A DNA stretch of 23,803 bases from CAZOEL01 sp964578835. Lineage in GTDB: Bacteria; Desulfobacterota; Syntrophobacteria; Syntrophobacterales; Syntrophobacteraceae. The notes under the pieces were generated by a model, which saw only the letters and a program-made list of their open reading frames with translations, searched no databases and had not been told where the DNA came from. The DNA lies in NCBI GenBank assembly GCA_964578835.1, contig CAZOEL010000093.1, positions 1 to 23,803 on the forward strand, written 5' to 3'. Below are positions 1-7,470 of the stretch, one piece after another (within the stretch, counting starts at the first letter, position 1; every line of letters starts with the position of its first letter). The position numbers and the translations under genes were made by a program.

Positions 1-50
1 TAAGCACGCCGCCAGCGTTCATTCTGAGCCAGGATCAAACTCTCCAGTTT
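1..50 (-). rRNA. rrs: 16S ribosomal RNA, 5' end only (partial)
   Basis: On the minus strand this stretch reads as the universal 16S start, including AGAGTTTGATCCTGGCTCAG followed by the conserved AACGCTGGCGGCGTG block. The gene runs off the left edge, so only about 50 nt of the 5' end are present. The mature 5' end is placed near position 50 by similarity to other 16S genes and may be off by a few bases. A promoter and boxA leader lie upstream. Confidence 0.95.
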
Positions 51-95
51 GACTTGCTATAAATTTGGCCCGACATTCGTCTTACTGTTTAGTTT

Positions 96-105
96 TCAAA
101 GAACA
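96..105 (-). promoter_or_regulatory. boxA-like antitermination element in the rRNA leader
   Basis: The minus strand reads TGTTCTTTGA here, a close match to the rRNA boxA sequence (TGYTCTTTRA) that recruits NusB/S10 for antitermination. It lies in the transcribed leader, about 45 nt before the 16S start and about 160 nt after the promoter. The rest of the leader (51-260) holds no gene. Confidence 0.65.
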
Positions 106-268
106 ACACCCCAAATGCTTCAACAAAGGCCTGCCCGTCAAGCAAAAGAGCGAAGCTTTCCACCGCCCTTACATTCTTCCCGGGCACTTAACCCTTCCTT
201 CATCAAACTAGCTTCCAACTGGATTGTCGAAAAGCGTTTTATCTGGGGGAGTCGCCGTGAACTCAATA

Positions 269-297
269 AATATAGATCCAAAGTTTTTCAAAGTCAA
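269..297 (-). promoter_or_regulatory. Sigma70-type rRNA operon promoter
   Basis: On the minus strand there is TTGACT (297-292), a 17-bp spacer and TATATT (274-269). This is near consensus with ideal spacing. It points at the 16S gene about 220 bp away and lies just after the terminator at 321-353. That fits a strong rRNA promoter insulated from the upstream selenoprotein gene. Confidence 0.85.
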
Positions 298-320
298 CAC
301 ATTTATTTCAGAAAAAATCA

Positions 321-351
321 AAAGCGGGAGGCTTATAACACCTCCCGCTTT
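321..351 (-). terminator. Rho-independent terminator after the HesB-like gene
   Basis: A perfect 11-bp inverted repeat (AAAGCGGGAGG at 321-331, CCTCCCGCTTT at 341-351) encloses a 9-nt loop. On the minus strand the hairpin is followed by a T-rich stretch (the A-run at 312-320 on the plus strand). It sits 55 bp after the HesB-like stop and just before the rRNA promoter. T residues also follow on the plus strand, so it could work both ways. Confidence 0.85.
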
Positions 352-405
352 TTGCATTGTTAAACTGCAGACTTGGCTTCAATCAGAACGGACCTGCAAC
401 CACTG

Positions 406-723
406 TCAGCAACTGCAGGAGGGGGAGCAGCCGCCGGATCCGCCCATCGGCGCCTCGGAGGTTACTCGAAACCCGGAGCCCATTGCGTAAGATACGTAAT
501 CCACGCTCACATCTTTTGTCTGCTTATGAAGATCCTTATCAATAAGCATGGTGAAGCCGTTCAAAGAGAACACGTCATCCGATTCTTTTGGCTCGTCCAG
601 AACCATTGCCAGCGACGGCCCGCCTCATCCTCCGGATTGGAGGAAAATCCTAATTGGAGTAATCTCTTTACCTTTGAAATACTCTTTTAATACTTGTTCC
701 GCCTTCTCAGAAATATTCACCAT
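406..723 (-). CDS. HesB/IscA-like selenoprotein (in-frame TGA read as selenocysteine)
   Basis: Without readthrough only a 66-codon C-terminal fragment is open. Translating through one TGA at 627-625 gives a continuous 105-residue protein from an ATG at 723 with a good ribosome site (AAGGAG). The context is LQSGG-U-GGPSLAMVLDEP, with U at residue 33. HesB/IscA-type small iron-sulfur proteins carry a conserved Cys in this GG-C-GGP position, and HesB-like selenoproteins with Sec there are known in Deltaproteobacteria. Downstream it has the family core (LDEPKESDD, a GF..IDKDL segment) and a Cys-rich tail ending SPSCSC. Right after the TGA the RNA can fold a SECIS-like hairpin (annotated separately). 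The role is presumably iron-sulfur binding or redox chemistry; the exact function is not established here. A stop-codon mutation is the alternative, but the conserved protein on both sides of the TGA argues against decay. Confidence 0.85.
590..627 (-). promoter_or_regulatory. UGA codon plus candidate bacterial SECIS hairpin
   Basis: Downstream of TGA (627-625), after four nucleotides, GGC (620-618) can pair with GCC (592-590) and CGUC (617-614) with GACG (597-594), leaving A593 bulged. The apical part contains GGU about 22 nt after the UGA. Distance and apical G/U resemble the E. coli fdhF SECIS bound by SelB. I paired it by hand and have not folded it computationally. Confidence 0.6.
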
Positions 724-744
724 ATATCTTCTCCTTCGAGCCCT

Positions 745-773
745 TCTATAGCTGATCCTCGTCTCGTTGTAAA
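745..773 (-). promoter_or_regulatory. Probable promoter of the HesB-like selenoprotein gene
   Basis: The minus strand reads TTTACA (773-768), a 17-bp spacer and TATAGA (750-745). Transcription would start near 738, about 15 nt before the ATG at 723. The -35 is a good match and the -10 moderate, so this is a candidate giving the gene its own short transcript up to the terminator at 321-351. Confidence 0.5.
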
Positions 774-833
774 GGGGTCGCAAAAGGATTCACAAGCGAC
801 TCACCCATCTGCTAAGCTAACGGATTTGCAGGC

Positions 834-1481
834 TCATGCAGCTTCTCCGAGTCGCTCCTGCGCCTTCTCCTTCGCCACCTCTTCCCAGCCCGTGCACATG
901 GCCTTGACATGACAGGTAAGGCTATGTCCAGTTGTAATCATGTAAACGTGTCCAATCAAGAACGCCGTCAAAGCAAAGGCCCCAGCCATATGAATCATGG
1001 CCACTGAGATCAGGTCAAGATTCAATCCCCACGCCGGCCACGAATTGTACGTGTAATATAGTATCCCGCTTGAAACCTGCACCGGTATGAGAGCGACGGC
1101 AATAGACAGGTAGACCAGACGCTGCAAAGGGTTATGCTTGTTCCTCTCGCTTTTTGGAACAGGATGCGGCTCACCCTTGAAGATTCCGTACGCGTAGTAT
1201 GTTGCGACGGCCAGGAGCTTCCTGGTCGTAGGCACATACTGCTTCCACTCGCCAGTCGTAAGCTTCCAAAAGATGATGAAAATATAGAGCACAAACCAAC
1301 CGATGCCCGAAATCTCGTGCAGCCGGCTCGCCCTCTCGAAGCCCAGAAGTGAAAACGTACCGTGGATCTCAAATCCGGTCACCGCCAGGAAGATGATCAA
1401 TGCAGCCTGAGCCCAATGCCAGAATCTCTCAAACCGAGTGTAAAGGTAGATCCGTTCCATTTCGCACGTCATTGCGTCCAT
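834..1481 (-). CDS. Membrane cytochrome b (b561 / thiosulfate-reductase cytochrome b type)
   Basis: The 215-residue protein has four hydrophobic helices and histidines placed as in prokaryotic cytochrome b561 subunits: RFWHWAQ near residue 20, LHEISGIGWF, IHMAGAF, and GHVYMITTGH followed by a HVKAMCTGWEE tail. Such subunits bind two b hemes and pass electrons between the quinone pool and periplasmic c cytochromes. The ATG at 1481 has a strong ribosome site (AAGGAG) and lies 15 bp after the octaheme cytochrome stop, so the two genes form one operon. The likely job is menaquinol oxidase and membrane anchor for that octaheme protein. The direction of electron flow cannot be read from sequence. 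The family assignment is confident; the partner is inferred from position. Confidence 0.85.
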   Translation of the reverse strand: MDAMTCEMERIYLYTRFERFWHWAQAALIIFLAVTGFEIHGTFSLLGFERASRLHEISGIGWFVLYIFIIFWKLTTGEWKQYVPTTRKLLAVATYYAYGIFKGEPHPVPKSERNKHNPLQRLVYLSIAVALIPVQVSSGILYYTYNSWPAWGLNLDLISVAMIHMAGAFALTAFLIGHVYMITTGHSLTCHVKAMCTGWEEVAKEKAQERLGEAA

Positions 1482-1496
1482 ATTGCATTCTCCTTC

Positions 1497-3104
1497 CTAT
1501 TTTTTGCGGCGGATGTAGCGCGCCGCGCCATGGCCGACCACACCCAGAGAGGCGACAAAGACGCCTCCCCAGCCAAATCCGTCCAGAGTGGAGCTTCGAT
1601 CGCGGCCTGGCAGGTAGACTCCAGCCACACTATCCAGTCGTCCTTTTCTGCTATGACATTCGGCGCAGGAAAGGGCATTCTCTTTGGGAGCAACCATGTG
1701 ATTGGTCTGGAACAGGTACTCGGTTTCGACAAATCCCATCTCGCCGCTGTATGGATATCCCGCGTATTCCATACCCGCCTCGATCGCCTTCGACCAATCG
1801 AAGGTTTTCCAGTAAGCATTGTCGTCTTTGCCAAATAGATGAGGAGCTACAAAGGTCTTGTTTTTGCTGTCGTAGGGCTGTTTGCCTCGGTGAACCTTGA
1901 ACGGGTAGATGCGAGAATTGGGATCGTCGGGCGCGCCTGTCGCATAATTGATCTTCACCGTCTTGGATGGGTCGATCTTGTCAGGAAGAGTCACATAATT
2001 CATTTTTCCGTTATACCAAAAGTATTCCGGCGAGACATTCTTCTCCCATCTGAACGCTCCCTTCATCCCGTCATAGACCGCTCTGCCATCCTTCATTTCA
2101 ACGACTGGCTTTCCACTTTCATCACGCCTCCCGGCAACCGACCAATCCCACGACATCTTGGTTGAATTCTTACGCGCAAAGGCGGGAATATGGCAGGTTT
2201 GACAAGCCACCTTATCTGTATGGTCGTTTTCCTTCGATCCCGCCTTATGAGGTTTTTCTGAATGACACGCATAGCAAGTAATACGCTTTATTTCATCGTT
2301 ATCGAGAAGGCTTCTGCGATCGGTCTGCTCGGTCAGCTTATAGGAACGGCCGGAGATCACATGCTGCTCGGTCGTATGACACCGGGTACAACTGAAATTC
2401 AGCCCATTGGCGTCCATATGCACATCAAGCGCCTTATCGGGCCGAAACATGCTCGAGTCGAGGTCTCCATGTTTGACGCCTTCCCCTCCTCCTCCAAAGA
2501 AATGGCATGTTCCGCAATTCTTTCGGCTCGGCAGCGCAACCGACTGGGCAACCTTCGTCCAATCCGGAGGGTTGAATGTCTTCTCCCCCATCTTCTTCGG
2601 TTCATCTGCCGGGTGACCCGCTCCCGCTGGGAATTTTTCATACGTTCCCGTTTGCTCGTGGCAGACAAGGCAATCAACTTTTTCTTGAGACGCAAAATCA
2701 AAGCTCTTATCTTTCCACCCGTATCCGGCATGACAGGAAGTGCAACGCGGCTCATTGGACGCAAGGCTGATGCAGAAGTTATTGACGATGTTTCCGCTCT
2801 TTCCCAACCTGTCCTCAGGCTTTCCATCCGGCGCCAGCCAAGTCCAGTGAATGGTCTTGTGGAACTGACTCGCGGCTTCCGTATGACAGCCAAGACAGGC
2901 CTTCGTCACGTCAGGACCGGATTTGAATTCAACCTGCAGCTCTTTGAATTTCGTATGATCCGCGGTATTGTTGGGAGAGCGCACCTTGCCAAAAGGCTCG
3001 CTCGCCGCGCCATTCTTCTGCTCGACATTGGCCGATGCGGCATTGAGGCAGCCGACCGCCAGCGTCAGAGCGAGCCACAGAACCACAACACTTTGATTTT
3101 TCAT
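1497..3104 (-). CDS. Octaheme c-type cytochrome, tetrathionate reductase (OTR) family
   Basis: Starting at the ATG at 3104 (ribosome site GAGGGG) gives 535 residues with an N-terminal export signal (hydrophobic residues 5-18, AASA near 22-25). An earlier in-frame ATG at 3170 would put a charged, Cys-containing stretch before the signal. Eight CxxCH heme sites lie at about residues 70, 121, 145, 197, 239, 277, 301 and 480. The large gap before the last heme and the total length match the octaheme tetrathionate-reductase family. Family members reduce tetrathionate, nitrite or hydroxylamine in vitro, and their physiological substrate is often unclear. The C-terminus has a hydrophobic helix (about 509-524) followed by RRKK, so the protein is probably tethered to the membrane from the periplasmic side. 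It is co-transcribed with the cytochrome b gene and preceded by a sigma54 promoter facing a divergent activator. Confidence 0.88.
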   Translation of the reverse strand: MKNQSVVVLWLALTLAVGCLNAASANVEQKNGAASEPFGKVRSPNNTADHTKFKELQVEFKSGPDVTKACLGCHTEAASQFHKTIHWTWLAPDGKPEDRLGKSGNIVNNFCISLASNEPRCTSCHAGYGWKDKSFDFASQEKVDCLVCHEQTGTYEKFPAGAGHPADEPKKMGEKTFNPPDWTKVAQSVALPSRKNCGTCHFFGGGGEGVKHGDLDSSMFRPDKALDVHMDANGLNFSCTRCHTTEQHVISGRSYKLTEQTDRRSLLDNDEIKRITCYACHSEKPHKAGSKENDHTDKVACQTCHIPAFARKNSTKMSWDWSVAGRRDESGKPVVEMKDGRAVYDGMKGAFRWEKNVSPEYFWYNGKMNYVTLPDKIDPSKTVKINYATGAPDDPNSRIYPFKVHRGKQPYDSKNKTFVAPHLFGKDDNAYWKTFDWSKAIEAGMEYAGYPYSGEMGFVETEYLFQTNHMVAPKENALSCAECHSRKGRLDSVAGVYLPGRDRSSTLDGFGWGGVFVASLGVVGHGAARYIRRKK

Positions 3105-3184
3105 GGCATTGCCCCTCGATCCTTTTGCTTGATAATTCATGCAACAATGACGCTTCATCTGGAATTCCATTACACCTAAGCCTC

Positions 3185-3200
3185 AGCAATCAAGGCGCCA
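3185..3200 (-). promoter_or_regulatory. Sigma54 (-24/-12) promoter of the octaheme cytochrome operon
   Basis: The minus strand reads TGGCGC, five bases, then TTGCT. The invariant GG (3199-3198) and GC (3187-3186) have the exact -24/-12 spacing. Transcription would start near 3174, giving a leader of about 70 nt before the ATG at 3104. The divergent neighbour encodes a sigma54 activator with a GAFTGA loop, which supports the call. Confidence 0.8.
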
Positions 3201-3285
3201 GAACAGCACACAACCTTTTCATCATTTTTAAGATATTGGTATTATTGCCAATAACGCACAAAACCAAATTTCGATTGCTCTCTCA

Positions 3286-3306
3286 GTGTTAACATTCAGT
3301 TAACAC
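3286..3306. promoter_or_regulatory. Proximal activator site: GTGTTAAC inverted repeat
   Basis: GTGTTAAC (3286-3293) and GTTAACAC (3299-3306) form a perfect inverted repeat with spacer ATTCA. It is centred about 120 bp upstream of the predicted sigma54 start, the usual place for an enhancer-type binding site. It is probably bound by the divergent Fis-type regulator. Confidence 0.7.
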
Positions 3307-3373
3307 CGAGATGCCAATTATCCCTTTTTCATCGGCTAAGCCTATTTTGCTCTTTCCTTGTCCATCGCCCATC

Positions 3374-3424
3374 GGTTAACAAGTAGGTTAACATGATCCC
3401 ATGTTGTGTTAACCTGAGGTAACA
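3374..3424. promoter_or_regulatory. Distal GTTAAC cluster overlapping the regulator's translation start
   Basis: Three more GTTAAC hexamers lie at 3375-3380, 3387-3392 and 3408-3413, with a degenerate half-site GGTAACA at 3418-3424. The last pair reads TGTTAACC-TG-AGGTAACA and covers the ribosome site of the regulator gene. This suggests autoregulation as well as additional upstream binding for the divergent operon. Confidence 0.6.
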
Positions 3425-3426
3425 TT

Positions 3427-4827
3427 ATGGATGAAATTCTCTATTCGGCCCTTGTTAAAACGATGCAGGACGGTCTTCTGGTGGTGGATACAGAAGGAAG
3501 CATCAAGGCGGTCAATCCCGCCTTCTGCGCGATGACAGGCTATTCCTGCAATGAGCTCATAGGCAAGCCATGCACTATATTGAATTGCACCGGCTGCAAG
3601 ATCATCGGGAAAGGCCCCGGCTCCGCATGGTGCAACTTGTTCTTGATGGAAGAGGTTCGCCGCAGGAGATGCGAGATTGCAGGCAAAGACGGACGAACGA
3701 TCTACGTTCTCAAATCCGCGACGGTGCTTCACGATAAAGAGGGGAAAACGACGGGAGCGGTCGAGACCATTACGGATGTCACTGAGATGGTAAAGCAGGA
3801 AGAGAAGATCCAATCTCTCAAGTCCAGTCTTTATCATCAGCCCGGTTTGTTTGGGATCATGGGCTGCAGCGAGCCTATTCGAAAGCTCCTCGAGCTGATC
3901 CGAAACGTCGCCAGGTCGGATGCTCCGGTGTTGATTTATGGAGAGTCCGGAGTCGGAAAAGAGCTTGTGGCGCGCGCCATACACGAGTCCGGAGCACGGG
4001 CTGAGGGCAGCTTCATCAAAGTAAACTGTGCTTCTCTCAATGAAAATCTTCTTGAAAGCGAGCTTTTCGGCCATGTGAGGGGCGCCTTTACGGGCGCGGC
4101 AAGAACAAGAATAGGAAGATTCGAAGCTGCTTCGGGCGGCAGCATCTTCCTTGACGAGATAGGCGATGTTTCACCTGCAATTCAGGTAAAGCTGCTCAGA
4201 GTCCTGGAATCGAGAGAAATAGAAAGAGTAGGCGATCACAGACCTATCCCGGTGGACGCCAAAATCATAACAGCCACAAACAGAGACCTGGAAGACCTCG
4301 TATCCAGAGGTTTATTCAGAGCCGATCTATTCTATCGAATCAACGTGGTCCCGATTCATGTGCCGCCTTTGCGAGAGAGAAAGGAAGACATCCCCATTCT
4401 CGCGCAGGGATTCATAGAGAAAATAGCGGGAAGGAGCGGAAAAAGGATAGACGGGATGACATGCGAGGCGCTGGAGCTCATGATGTCTTACGACTGGCCC
4501 GGGAATGTGCGAGAATTGAGGAACGCCATTGAATATGCCTTCGTACTGTGCAACGCCCCCCTCATCGGGCGCGAGAATCTGGCGCCGCGAATCATGCTGG
4601 AAGGCGCTCGCAACCAAACGATCTGCTCAGATTCAAAAGTCGCCAGGAATGATGGCTCACCCCTTTTTATATCGGAGAAAGAAAGACTCATAGAAGCTTT
4701 GAGATCGACCGGCGGAAATCAGACGGAAGCGGCTAAGCTACTGGGCATAAGCAGAATAGCCGTATGGAAGCGGATGAAAAAGCATGGAGTAACGATCGAT
4801 AAATGCTCGAGACGAGTGACGGGATGA
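3427..4827 (+). CDS. PAS-domain sigma54-dependent transcriptional activator (Fis-type HTH)
   Basis: The protein has 466 residues. An N-terminal PAS sensor (about 8-125) ends in a short helical linker. The AAA+ sigma54-interaction domain has Walker A GESGVGKE (172-179), the GAFTGA loop (219-224) that contacts sigma54, and Walker B GSIFLDEIGD (238-247). A DWPGNVREL segment (356-364) and a C-terminal Fis helix-turn-helix (about 428-452) follow. There is no receiver domain, so it senses directly through PAS rather than by phosphorylation. The PAS holds a cysteine cluster C49-x4-C54-x2-C57-x11-C69 that could bind a metal or Fe-S centre or act as a thiol sensor (inference). The gene is divergent from the octaheme cytochrome operon across about 320 bp containing a sigma54 promoter and GTTAAC repeats, so that operon is the likely target. 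Its own ribosome site overlaps one repeat. Confidence 0.9.
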   Translation: MDEILYSALVKTMQDGLLVVDTEGSIKAVNPAFCAMTGYSCNELIGKPCTILNCTGCKIIGKGPGSAWCNLFLMEEVRRRRCEIAGKDGRTIYVLKSATVLHDKEGKTTGAVETITDVTEMVKQEEKIQSLKSSLYHQPGLFGIMGCSEPIRKLLELIRNVARSDAPVLIYGESGVGKELVARAIHESGARAEGSFIKVNCASLNENLLESELFGHVRGAFTGAARTRIGRFEAASGGSIFLDEIGDVSPAIQVKLLRVLESREIERVGDHRPIPVDAKIITATNRDLEDLVSRGLFRADLFYRINVVPIHVPPLRERKEDIPILAQGFIEKIAGRSGKRIDGMTCEALELMMSYDWPGNVRELRNAIEYAFVLCNAPLIGRENLAPRIMLEGARNQTICSDSKVARNDGSPLFISEKERLIEALRSTGGNQTEAAKLLGISRIAVWKRMKKHGVTIDKCSRRVTG

Positions 4828-4848
4828 GCCGCCGCACTTCATTGTGCT

Positions 4849-7416
4849 TCATCTATCGTTGGTGGGTTGCAGCCCTGTAACGCCGCGAATCTCAATCCAT
4901 TTTGCGCCGTCTGAAAACGCATACACGGCCCCTTGCAGATCCGTTCGAAAGCAAGGGATATTCCGTTTCCGGTATTCGGCCAGCACCGTCGGAGATGGGA
5001 ACCCGAACAGATTGTCGTACCCGCATGAAAAGATAACGCCTCCGGGTTGAAGGCGATCCAAGAGGAGGGAGCTGTTGGATCGTTTGCTTCCATGATGAGG
5101 CGCAATGAGAAGCGTCTGATCGCAGACGGCATCGTCGGAAAAAAGCCGCCGCTCGACCGACTGGTCTATGTCCCCGGGAACGATGAGCCGGGTAGCTCCA
5201 AAATCGATTTTCAAAACGAGCGAGACATTGTTCAGATCCTCGCCATCCCATTCTTTTTCGATATAGGAAAGGCTCGGGTGAAGCACGCTTATACGGCAGC
5301 CGGCGATAATGCGATCTCCGACAAGATCTGAAAGCTTCAGCACAGGTATGCCGCGTCTGGCCGCGATAAGGGCGAGCTCATTCTTGCCGCTCAATCGGTC
5401 AACTATCCCACTCTCCCAGAAGCAGCCCACGTCAAAATAAGACAAGATGAAGCGAAGCCCGTTTCTGTGGTCCGGATGATCGTGAGACAACACCACGTAA
5501 TCTAATTTTCGTATGCCGGAATGCCAGAGGAAAGGCGCCAGCACGGAACGGCCGATATCGAAGGAATCATCGTAAAAACCTCCTCCATCGATCAACATGG
5601 TCTCACCGGTTGGGAAGCGCACCAAAGTTGAGCTTCCCTGCCCCACGTCGATCGCTACAACCTCGAGATTCTTCCGAGCATCGTTATCAAAGGAAAGAAC
5701 GGCATCAAAATATGCGACTGCCGAGCAAACGAGGATAAGGGCGCCGATGGATGCGGCTTTTATGGAAAGTCGACACCGGCTCAAAAGCAATCCGAGGCTT
5801 GCATAAAACGCCGCAAGCCACGGCGCAGAAATGGCCCCTACCCAGAAGAACGCCCAGGAAAGCTCGCTAAACCAAACGATGGCATCTTCGCAATACCCGA
5901 GAAACCATGCGCCAATCTTCAAAAAAGGAAGCGCAAGGGGCTCGTTTACCGCATAAAGGGCAATGCTTAGCAATCCAAGGGGGAGAACGAGAAACCCGAT
6001 GGCCGGCACCAACACCGTATTGGCGAAAAAGCCCGCGACGGAAATGCCGTGAAAATGGTGCGCGATAAGCGGAAGAACAGCCACGTTGGCAGCCACTGAG
6101 ACCCAGAAAGCATCGTCAAATGGCCGGAGCAGGAATCGCGCAGATTGAACTCGTTCCGGCGTCTTCCGCCACAACCGGTCCTGTAGCTTCCTGAATCGAG
6201 GGTAAATGATAAAGAGGCCGAACATTGCGCCGAAAGAGAGCTGGAAAGTGACTTCCCACAGGCTGTTTGGGGAAATAAGTAGAATGCTCACTGCCGCAGC
6301 GGCTAAGGCTGAAAGGGCGTCTGAGCGGCGGTACAGATGCAAAGCTCCGAAAGAGAGCCCGAGCATTATGAGAGACCGCCAAGTGGGAAGAGTAAGGCCG
6401 CTCACGAGCGAGTAAAGCGCAGCCGCGCCAAAGGCAGCCCACAAGCCAATATGTCTGTCGCTCGTACGCACGAGGAGAACAGTCGGCGCAAGCAGGCGAG
6501 CCAGCCGGCAAGAGATCCAGAAAACGCTCATACTCACCAGGGCGAGATGCAGACCGGATATGCAAACCAGATGGGTAACGCCGGCTCGACTCAAATGCTC
6601 CATCCATTCTTTTGGAATTTTATATCCGAGAAGCAACGCCCCATAGAATCCAGCGCTGTCAGGGTCCAGTTGACTCTTGATCCAAAAGATGGCGCGTTGC
6701 CGAAACGTCTCCACTTTCCCGCCAATCGATAATCGTAGAGAAGATTCGGAAGAAGGCGAGATCTTTACCAGCATGCGATCGTCTTCAACAAAGGCTCTTG
6801 CGTGTATGCCCTTTTCGGCTTGCCTCCGCGCATAGTCATAGCCTCCCGGATTGTTGAAGCCGTGAAGGCGCTTGAGCGTCAGGCGCGCGAGCAGCTTATC
6901 CCCAAGCAGCCATAACCCGGGCTCGTTCCGGGCTTTGCCCACCGTCAGCAAGACGCCGCCTTCAACCGGAATTGTCTTATCTGCGGTGAACGCTTCGCGC
7001 AGTCGGATGGTGATTCTTGTCTTGTCGGGATAAAACTCCGGGGGAGAGATGACCTCGGCCAGAAAGAGCGTTTGGGGACGTTCAAAAAAAGGCGTAAGAG
7101 TCGGAGGAGCAGGCAGCTCGGGCGTCGACAGAGCCGATGCGAGGGCTCCGAGACCGAAGAAGGTCAATGAGAGAAGAAAGATGGGGAGGCTGCTGAATTT
7201 GCGGAGCCGAAGGCGTCCAAGCGACAGAGAGGCTGCAAGCAGAGCTGCGACCATGCACCCGATGGCGCCGGGGTTTGTCCAGGAGCGCAAGTAGGACAAA
7301 CATATTCCAATAATAAAGGAAATAGCGGCCAGGAGCAGAGGCCGAGCAAAGCAGGCGGAGCTTTGGTTGCCTGGCGGAGGGCTCCGGTCGACCCTCTCCT
7401 CTCCCCCATTATCCAT
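4849..7416 (-). CDS. comEC: ComEC/Rec2-type DNA uptake channel protein
   Basis: The 855-residue protein has the three-part ComEC layout. It starts with N-terminal membrane helices and a DUF4131-like domain (GAxCGxxD-type region replaced by less conserved sequence). A multi-helix competence domain occupies roughly residues 230-540 (SRAGVTHLVCISGLHLAL is its signature segment). The C-terminal metallo-beta-lactamase-like domain contains SHDHPDH near residue 643. ComEC forms the inner-membrane channel for single-stranded DNA in natural transformation. The ATG at 7416 has GGAG six bases upstream. The gene is last in the minus-strand run after murA (54 bp gap) and converges with the sigma54 regulator, leaving 21 bp between stops. 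No other competence genes are in the window, so competence itself is not shown. Confidence 0.9.
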   Translation of the reverse strand: MDNGGEERVDRSPPPGNQSSACFARPLLLAAISFIIGICLSYLRSWTNPGAIGCMVAALLAASLSLGRLRLRKFSSLPIFLLSLTFFGLGALASALSTPELPAPPTLTPFFERPQTLFLAEVISPPEFYPDKTRITIRLREAFTADKTIPVEGGVLLTVGKARNEPGLWLLGDKLLARLTLKRLHGFNNPGGYDYARRQAEKGIHARAFVEDDRMLVKISPSSESSLRLSIGGKVETFRQRAIFWIKSQLDPDSAGFYGALLLGYKIPKEWMEHLSRAGVTHLVCISGLHLALVSMSVFWISCRLARLLAPTVLLVRTSDRHIGLWAAFGAAALYSLVSGLTLPTWRSLIMLGLSFGALHLYRRSDALSALAAAAVSILLISPNSLWEVTFQLSFGAMFGLFIIYPRFRKLQDRLWRKTPERVQSARFLLRPFDDAFWVSVAANVAVLPLIAHHFHGISVAGFFANTVLVPAIGFLVLPLGLLSIALYAVNEPLALPFLKIGAWFLGYCEDAIVWFSELSWAFFWVGAISAPWLAAFYASLGLLLSRCRLSIKAASIGALILVCSAVAYFDAVLSFDNDARKNLEVVAIDVGQGSSTLVRFPTGETMLIDGGGFYDDSFDIGRSVLAPFLWHSGIRKLDYVVLSHDHPDHRNGLRFILSYFDVGCFWESGIVDRLSGKNELALIAARRGIPVLKLSDLVGDRIIAGCRISVLHPSLSYIEKEWDGEDLNNVSLVLKIDFGATRLIVPGDIDQSVERRLFSDDAVCDQTLLIAPHHGSKRSNSSLLLDRLQPGGVIFSCGYDNLFGFPSPTVLAEYRKRNIPCFRTDLQGAVYAFSDGAKWIEIRGVTGLQPTNDR

Positions 7417-7470
7417 GCCCGACTCCGATTTATCACAACCGGCTCAGTTTAATAAGCCATGCCGGAATTT

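Noticed and set aside
406..408. Terminal TGA of the HesB-like gene as a second selenocysteine codon
   Set aside because: The SPSCSC tail is a normal family end, the following codons stop soon, and no hairpin follows at the right distance.
2262..3179. 305-codon plus-strand frame
   Set aside because: Antisense to the octaheme cytochrome with no family features; the eight heme motifs on the other strand are decisive.
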